NCBI GenBank assembly: GCA_030607345.1
Contig: JAUWKC010000049.1
Coordinates: 1-8,746 of the forward strand
Origin: Planctomycetota bacterium
GTDB taxonomy: Bacteria; Planctomycetota; Phycisphaerae; Sedimentisphaerales; SG8-4
Length of the DNA stretch: 8,746 bases
Reading direction: 5' to 3'
Of the stretch, positions 4,982-8,746 are shown piece by piece; position 1 is the first letter of the stretch, and each line of letters begins with the position of its first letter. A program made the position numbers and the translations under genes. Below the pieces are notes generated by a model. The model did not search any database. It saw only the letters and a program-made list of their open reading frames with translations, and was not told where the DNA came from.

Positions 4982-7693
4982 ATGAAAGACTTATTTGTAT
5001 TTGCGGCTGGCGTAACGCTTTTTGTCACGTCCGTGTTCGCTCAAGGCTTGGAGCCCGACGAAATGCCGCCGAGCTTCACCAATTCGGTCGGAATCAAGCT
5101 GGTAAGGCTCGACCCGGGCAGTTTCACAATGGCCGGCAGCACCGCCCCTTTGCCGGACGAGCTGACGGAAAAGCTCAGTTATCCGATGCGCGAAGAATTG
5201 TTCAGCAAATTTCCGCAGGGCGACCCCGATAGATTTGCGATTACCACCGAGCACGTTCGAAGCGGCGATTTCGATGAAAAACCTGCCCACGAAGTCAATA
5301 TCAGCCGGGCCTTCTATATGAGCACCTACGAAATCACGAACGCACAATACGAAATGTTCGACCCGTCCCACCGTCTTTTGCGAGGCAAGAAGGGCTTTTC
5401 AAAGGCCGACGACGAAGCGGTCATATTTGTCAACTGGTACCAGGCTGTGGCCTTTTGCGACTGGCTCAGCGTTCAGCAAGGCATGCCATATCGATTGCCC
5501 ACCGAGGCCGAGTGGGAATATGCCTGCCGGGCCGGAACAACCACCTGCTTCTCGACGGGAGATATGCTGCCCAAGGCCTTTCACAAAAATGCGCAACGCA
5601 CTTCCTTCAACGAAGAGACCGACATCGTGCCGTTGACGGTCGGTCGGACGCCGCCAAATCCATGGGGGCTTTACGATATGCACGGCAACGTGGAAGAGTG
5701 GTGCTATGACTGGTATGGGCCGTACAATGGCGCCATCCAGGCCGACCCCGTCGGTATGGCCCGCGGCGACTTCAAAGTTACCCGCGGAGGCAGTCACGGA
5801 ACCAACCTCTATTACCTGCGCTCTGCCAACCGCATGGGAACTCTGCCTCAAAACAAGCACTGGCTCATAGGCTTCCGCGTGGGCGTCGGCCCGATGCCTG
5901 AGACCCAACCTCTGCCCGCGCCGGGCCCGCAGCGCTATCAGCTAAGTGTCAGCCAGGATAAACCACCCCGACCCGCTTTGGGCATAGACCCGGGCAAACC
6001 ATACTTTAATGGGCCGCGACGATACGTAAAGATACCAGAAGGCTCAGTCGGGCCATTATTTTCGCACCACAATCACGACCCGGCCATTGCCGAATGTCCC
6101 AACGGCGACCTGCTGGCCATCTGGTATACCTGCGTCGAAGAGCGAGGACGTGAGCTTGCAATAGCCGCAAGCCGACTGCGTTATGGCACCGATGAGTGGG
6201 AACCGGCGTCGCCGTTCTGGGATACGCCCGACAGAAACGACCACTGCCCGGCCCTGTGGTTCGACGGCAACAACACTATCTATCATTTCAACGGCCTATG
6301 CGTCGCCGGCAAATGGGAACCGCTGGCAGTTATTATGCGGACATCCACTGATAACGGCGTCTCCTGGTCGAAGGCCCGGCTGATTGTGCCCGAGCACGGT
6401 TTCAGGCAGATGGTAGGCGAACCCGTCTTCCGCACGCAGGCCGGGGCCATCGTCTTCGGCGCCGACGCCGAGCACGGCTCGACAATTTGGGTAAGCACCG
6501 ACCAGGGCCTTACCTGGAGCGACGCGGGCGGCAAAATACGCGGAATCCACGCCGGTATCGTTCAGCTCAAGGACGGCCGACTGATGGCGCTCGGTCGCAA
6601 TCAAAACATCGATGGATGGATGCCCAGGAGCGTATCGTCGGATATGGGCAAGACCTGGCAGTCAAGTGCGAGCGTTCTGCCGCCTATCACCGGTGGCCAG
6701 CGAGCCGCACTTATCCGGCTAAAGCAAGGACCGCTGTTTTTTGCCTCCTTTGCCAGGGATATCAACAATTTCGAGCCCACGCCTGACAAGAAAAGGCCTC
6801 CACGGCACGTCTCAAGCCTGTTCGGCACAGTTTCACTTGATAACGGCAGCACCTGGCCTGTTCGCAGGGTCATTAGTGACTGCAAATCCGACCATCCCGT
6901 CGATACCATTGACAACGCACCGGTACTGATGAATCCACATAGCTCTGAACCTTTGGGATACCTCTCCGTCTGCCAGGACACCAAAGGCATTATTCACGTC
7001 ATCTCCAGCACCAATCATTATGCTTTCAACCTGGCCTGGCTCAAACAGGAGCCGCCGAAATTCTCATTGAGCCCGCGCCCGCTGCCGGCTCGCGGCGAAC
7101 TGCCTAATGTTTACGACCCGAACGAGCTGCCCGGCAGAGCCGATACGCCGTGGCACTTCGTAGTGGACGAAGCCGAGGCCGTCAACACGCCCGGGTCAAA
7201 CACAATAAAACTTGGCGGTCGGCAGCAGTTTGCGCTGAAGTGGTCCAACGAGAGAATCGACGACCTCGCCGAGGCAGACCCACACAAAGGCCTTACCGCC
7301 GAGGTGGCCGTGAATGTCAACAAAAGCGGCCAGGAAAATCAAGGCTTTGAATTTGAGGTCTTTCTAAGAGGCGGAACATTAACGGTGAATCACTACCGTA
7401 TTTCAATTACCTCAACCGGGCTGTATTACTTCTACGACAATGAGTTCGTCCAAATAGCACAAGCCCTTGACAATTCCGGCGGCATGCACACATACCGCCT
7501 GGCGGTGCGTGATGACACGGCTGTGCAGATTTACCGTGATGACAGTCTTATCGCAGTTAAACCGGCGGATTTGCTTATCGACTGGCGAGTCCCCGCTCGC
7601 CGCTCTTACATCCGATGGGGCATAGCCGCACCGGCCACCGAGGCCGTACTTGATTATATAAGCTGGGACACGACCGGCCCGTATCAGCCATAG
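4982..7693 (+). CDS. Secreted FGE-like (SUMF1/PvdO) + BNR sialidase-like + lectin-like fusion protein (903 aa)
   Basis: The signal peptide is residues 1-20, cut after SVFA. An FGE/PvdO-type domain spans about 30-300, with YEITNAQYE, RLPTEAEWEYACRAG, GLYDMHGNVEEW and VTRGGS. Where aerobic FGE enzymes carry two active-site cysteines after RGGS, this copy reads RGGSHGTNLYYLRSANR and has neither, so formylglycine synthesis is unlikely and the fold may serve binding. A sialidase-like propeller spans about 340-692, with NHDPAIAECPNGDLL and four Asp boxes (STDNGVSW, STDQGLTW, SSDMGKTW, SLDNGSTW). I see no canonical F/Y-R-I-P motif, so sialic acid as substrate is unproven. Residues ~700-903 look like a concanavalin-type beta-sandwich (GFEFEVFLRGG, HTYRLAVRDD, YISWDTTG). 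The propeller is paralogous to the gene at 1-1037. The protein probably acts in the periplasm or outside the cell on glycans. Confidence 0.9.
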   Translation: MKDLFVFAAGVTLFVTSVFAQGLEPDEMPPSFTNSVGIKLVRLDPGSFTMAGSTAPLPDELTEKLSYPMREELFSKFPQGDPDRFAITTEHVRSGDFDEKPAHEVNISRAFYMSTYEITNAQYEMFDPSHRLLRGKKGFSKADDEAVIFVNWYQAVAFCDWLSVQQGMPYRLPTEAEWEYACRAGTTTCFSTGDMLPKAFHKNAQRTSFNEETDIVPLTVGRTPPNPWGLYDMHGNVEEWCYDWYGPYNGAIQADPVGMARGDFKVTRGGSHGTNLYYLRSANRMGTLPQNKHWLIGFRVGVGPMPETQPLPAPGPQRYQLSVSQDKPPRPALGIDPGKPYFNGPRRYVKIPEGSVGPLFSHHNHDPAIAECPNGDLLAIWYTCVEERGRELAIAASRLRYGTDEWEPASPFWDTPDRNDHCPALWFDGNNTIYHFNGLCVAGKWEPLAVIMRTSTDNGVSWSKARLIVPEHGFRQMVGEPVFRTQAGAIVFGADAEHGSTIWVSTDQGLTWSDAGGKIRGIHAGIVQLKDGRLMALGRNQNIDGWMPRSVSSDMGKTWQSSASVLPPITGGQRAALIRLKQGPLFFASFARDINNFEPTPDKKRPPRHVSSLFGTVSLDNGSTWPVRRVISDCKSDHPVDTIDNAPVLMNPHSSEPLGYLSVCQDTKGIIHVISSTNHYAFNLAWLKQEPPKFSLSPRPLPARGELPNVYDPNELPGRADTPWHFVVDEAEAVNTPGSNTIKLGGRQQFALKWSNERIDDLAEADPHKGLTAEVAVNVNKSGQENQGFEFEVFLRGGTLTVNHYRISITSTGLYYFYDNEFVQIAQALDNSGGMHTYRLAVRDDTAVQIYRDDSLIAVKPADLLIDWRVPARRSYIRWGIAAPATEAVLDYISWDTTGPYQP

Positions 7694-7713
7694 TGGTGTG
7701 AAATATCGCACCA
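7694..7713 (+). terminator. Hairpin immediately after the FGE-sialidase stop
   Basis: TGGTGTG (7694-7700) pairs with CGCACCA (7707-7713), with one G-U pair and the loop AAATAT. It starts at the base after the stop codon. No U-run follows (aattcagact), so it is a weak or Rho-assisted end at best, or a 3' protective stem. A run of nine A lies at 7732-7740. Confidence 0.4.
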
Positions 7714-7751
7714 ATTCAGACTTCCAGCCGCAAAAAAAAACGCGACGACAC

Positions 7752-7780
7752 TTGAACTAATCGGCCCGTTGATTTAGAAT
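7752..7780 (+). promoter_or_regulatory. Candidate sigma70 promoter for the URO-D-like gene
   Basis: The -35 box is TTGAAC (7752-7757) and the -10 box is TAGAAT (7775-7780, five of six consensus bases), with a 17-bp spacer. The predicted start near 7787 gives a leader of about 100 nt. Together with the hairpin at 7694-7713 it suggests that the URO-D-like gene is transcribed separately from the FGE-sialidase gene. Confidence 0.5.
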
Positions 7781-7799
7781 GTCTCGTTTACGCTGGAAA

Positions 7800-7851
7800 C
7801 TCGTCAAGACTAAGACGCTTGCGACCCACCGAGAGGCGGGCTTGCGACGAG
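7800..7851 (+). promoter_or_regulatory. Structured 5' leader of the URO-D-like gene, no known riboswitch class recognised
   Basis: CTCGTC (7800-7805) can pair with GACGAG (7846-7851), enclosing a hairpin CCCACC-GAGA-GGCGGG (7825-7840) that has one A-C mismatch and a GNRA-type GAGA loop. A 9-bp direct repeat, GCTTGCGAC, occurs at 7817-7825 and 7840-7848, so alternative pairings are possible. I do not recognise a cobalamin, SAM or SAH consensus. A regulatory role is inferred from structure and position only. Confidence 0.35.
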
Positions 7852-7876
7852 ATAAAACTTGCAAGATACATTTTTT

Positions 7877-7881
7877 GGGAG
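7877..7881 (+). promoter_or_regulatory. Shine-Dalgarno of the URO-D-like gene
   Basis: GGGAG lies 8 nt before ATG 7890 and follows a run of six T (7871-7876). The spacing is ideal and supports this start. Confidence 0.7.
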
Positions 7882-7889
7882 TAGAGCAG

Positions 7890-8746
7890 ATGTCATCAAC
7901 TTGTGCTCAGCAAATAAGTTACATTGCACTTGCCGCGCCTGCCCGACGTCAGTCGGCGACAGGGGATGAGCCTTTTATCCGCCCGGAAATCGGTTTCACC
8001 CCGAACTGGTTCCGCAGCAAACTCGGTATTGACTTCGGCGAAAAGTGGCACACCGACCCGGCCTACCGGCGACAGAGCGTACTGGCAATGCGACAAGAGG
8101 TAAGGAAACGTTTCGGCGACGCGCCAATCGGCGGCGTCGACCAGCCCGATAAGCCACTCGACCTTCTGACGGGACTCTACGGAGGTAACGTGGTCGCAAT
8201 GATATATGGCGTGCCTGCCATATACGCCGAAGATAACTGGCCCAACTGCGAGCACAAATACCTCTCCGACGAGCAGGTCGATAACCTTCAGCCGCCCGAC
8301 CTCGACGCCAACGACGTCTTCCAGGACATCGTCAGACAGCTCGACTGGATAGAGCAGTCCGAGGGCGAAATCCACGGCTATCTTAACTGGCAGGGCATCC
8401 TCAATAATGCCCAGAGGCTGCGGGGCGAGAATATCTTTTTCGACATTATAGATTCACCCGACAGGTGTCGCCACCTGTTCGACTGCATCTATAGTACGAT
8501 GAGCGAGGGCATCACGCGGCTGCACGAGCGACAGACAAAGAGCGGCGTCCACATCAATTTTGTGACGGTGAGCAACTGCCTGGTCAATATGATTTCGCCT
8601 GAGCAGTACAGGGAGCTTTTCCTGCCCTATGAACTGCGTTTTCAAGAGCAATTCGGCAACATCGCCATCCACAACTGTGCCTGGAACGCCGATGCTTACC
8701 TTGAAGATTACTCGAAAATCAAGAACCTCGGCTACGTCGATATGGG
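7890..8746 (+). CDS. URO-D superfamily methyltransferase-like protein, 3' truncated by the window (285 codons visible)
   Basis: The open frame continues past the right edge. It belongs to the uroporphyrinogen decarboxylase-like fold, which includes cobamide-dependent methyltransferases of the MtaA/CmuA kind. Visible words are RPEIGFTPNWFRSKLGIDF and KWHTDPAYRRQS near residues 32-66, YLNWQGILNNAQRLRG and FFDIIDSPDRCRHLF in the middle, then SPEQYRELFLPYELRFQEQF and AIHNCAWNADAYLEDY near the end of what is visible. H-N-C matches the H-x-C half of the zinc site of MtaA-type enzymes. The third ligand, a later cysteine, would lie beyond the window. True heme-pathway HemE is unlikely because the N-terminal substrate signature of HemE is absent. 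Family members are usually about 340-400 residues, so roughly a quarter is missing. The substrate is unknown, and no corrinoid protein is visible nearby. Confidence 0.85.
   Translation, partial: MSSTCAQQISYIALAAPARRQSATGDEPFIRPEIGFTPNWFRSKLGIDFGEKWHTDPAYRRQSVLAMRQEVRKRFGDAPIGGVDQPDKPLDLLTGLYGGNVVAMIYGVPAIYAEDNWPNCEHKYLSDEQVDNLQPPDLDANDVFQDIVRQLDWIEQSEGEIHGYLNWQGILNNAQRLRGENIFFDIIDSPDRCRHLFDCIYSTMSEGITRLHERQTKSGVHINFVTVSNCLVNMISPEQYRELFLPYELRFQEQFGNIAIHNCAWNADAYLEDYSKIKNLGYVDM

Noticed and set aside
5399..5908. 169-codon open frame on the minus strand
   Set aside because: It is antisense to the conserved FGE-like domain motifs and shows no family resemblance.
7732..7740. A9 run as a minus-strand intrinsic terminator
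   Set aside because: No stable GC-rich hairpin precedes the T-run on the minus strand, and no minus-strand gene ends here.
7800..7889. Known cobalamin or SAH riboswitch in the URO-D-like leader
   Set aside because: The leader is too short for a cobalamin riboswitch and lacks its conserved box. A fragment resembling part of the SAH core (gcttgcgaccc) is not accompanied by the rest of that consensus.
7896..8375. 159-codon open frame on the minus strand at the right edge
   Set aside because: The + strand frame from 7890 encodes a clear URO-D-like protein with a good Shine-Dalgarno and runs off the edge, so the minus-strand frame is a shadow.

Overview
The window looks like accessory, glycan-related DNA from a Planctomycetota bacterium, probably of the Phycisphaerae/Sedimentisphaerales type. 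The evidence is family-level: a secreted GLUG-motif/BACON-like/parallel beta-helix protein with a C-terminal dockerin-like Ca-binding pair, a secreted formylglycine-generating-enzyme-like (FGE/PvdO) plus BNR sialidase-like fusion, and a divergent uroporphyrinogen-decarboxylase-like (URO-D) methyltransferase. All genes are on the + strand. The assignment rests on recognised family style, not on a marker gene.

Layout. (1) 1-1037: the 3' part of a BNR/Asp-box sialidase-like gene, cut by the window edge and carrying an apparent one-base deletion near 597. (2) 1038-1448: a non-coding gap holding a short orphan reading frame (1034-1198), a MITE-like inverted-repeat element (about 1121-1276) and a good sigma70-type promoter (1354-1382). 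(3) 1467-4832: a 1121-residue secreted modular protein: signal peptide, GLUG repeats, three BACON-like modules, right-handed beta-helix, dockerin-like tail. (4) 4833-4981: a perfect 16-bp palindrome and the second copy of a 74-bp direct repeat whose first copy is at 1009-1082. (5) 4982-7693: a 903-residue secreted FGE-like + sialidase-like + lectin-like fusion, a paralogue of the gene at the left edge. (6) 7694-7889: a hairpin, a candidate promoter and a leader that can fold. (7) 7890-8746: the first 285 codons of a URO-D-superfamily methyltransferase, running off the right edge.

How the parts fit. Two sialidase-like paralogues flank a large exported beta-helix protein, and the two ends of the intervening 3.9 kb share a duplicated gene junction (the end of one gene overlapping ATGA with the next start). 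This suggests that a once tandem sialidase-like array was split by, or duplicated together with, the modular gene. The exported proteins fit attachment to and breakdown of complex glycans outside the cytoplasm, although no substrate can be read from the sequence. The URO-D-like gene has its own candidate promoter and is probably a separate transcription unit. I saw no tRNA, rRNA, CRISPR array or transposase gene.
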